NCBI GenBank assembly: GCA_017520545.1
Contig: JAFXFM010000004.1
Coordinates: 182,291-246,290 of the forward strand
Direction of reading: 5' to 3'
DNA: 64,000 nucleotides
Source of the DNA: Alistipes sp.
GTDB taxonomy: Bacteria > Bacteroidota > Bacteroidia > Bacteroidales > Rikenellaceae
Every line of letters begins with the position of its first letter. The stretch's first letter is position 1. Under the pieces are notes generated by a model, which was given only the letters and a program-made list of their open reading frames with translations, was not told the origin of the DNA and ran no database searches. A program made the position numbers and the translations under genes. Below are positions 63,985 to 64,000 of this stretch, one piece after another.

Positions 63985-64000
63985 AATGCAAAATTCAAAA

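Overview
The window looks like chromosomal DNA of a gut-type Bacteroidales bacterium, plausibly Rikenellaceae/Alistipes-like. The order is supported; the genus is a guess from protein style. Evidence: most transcription units start behind the Bacteroidetes promoter form TTTG-N19-21-TAnnTTTG; there is a DUF4295 gene behind rpmB-rpmG; PspC-PadR-GIN and DUF5106/DUF4369 thioredoxin proteins occur; lipoproteins carry fimbrillin-like N-terminal modules. No phage, transposase, rRNA or CRISPR array is visible. Layout: 0-1.2 kb holds a tRNA-Thr/Tyr/Gly-tuf operon, cut by the window edge. 1.4-11.9 kb holds surface genes: a 1518-residue repetitive lipoprotein with a 48-residue companion, an amino-acid antiporter, a lipoprotein phosphoesterase, a thioredoxin-like lipoprotein and a small membrane protein. 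12.1-15.2 kb is a four-gene PspC-PadR-GIN-PspC envelope operon. 15.3-19.3 kb is pfkA, a PfkB-family kinase and an S9 peptidase. 19.4-21.6 kb is groES-groEL, split by a duplicated 116-bp repeat. 21.7-25.8 kb holds a GH42 glycosidase and, divergently, two tandem 26-residue-repeat paralogues with different export signals. 25.8-26.5 kb is a repeat-filled intergenic block, followed by rpmB-rpmG-DUF4295. 27.2-52.9 kb is one long leftward series: ruvC, a TlpA-like lipoprotein, lpxD and coaD at its downstream end, then a surface polysaccharide locus of about 22 kb. 53.4-64 kb holds tspO, a small VTT/DedA protein, a fimbrillin-like/endonuclease-phosphatase lipoprotein, rpsF-rpsR-rplI, an exported M20 peptidase, queA, tpiA, lysS and a PAP2 phosphatase. 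The polysaccharide locus (read right to left) is a coherent Wzx/Wzy pathway: a WecA-type initiator, Ugd, a TviC/TviB pair for UDP-GlcNAcA/GalNAcA, flippase, polymerase, three GT4 glycosyltransferases, the CapE-CapF-CapG route to UDP-L-FucNAc, a WbuB-like transferase that may use it, acyltransferases, a polysaccharide deacetylase, an NTP_transf_5 protein and RmlA-RmlB. The Wzx/Wzy/GT core is clearly more AT-rich than its flanks, as expected for an exchangeable serotype cassette. The observations most worth checking are: one fimbrillin-like N-terminal module fused to three unrelated C-terminal halves; a cytosolic-looking Asp-box propeller translationally coupled inside the polysaccharide operon; a 48-residue peptide gene directly behind the giant adhesin; facing G9/C9 tracts upstream of the polysaccharide operon; and several families of structured intergenic repeats, one of them inside groESL and another supplying a promoter element.
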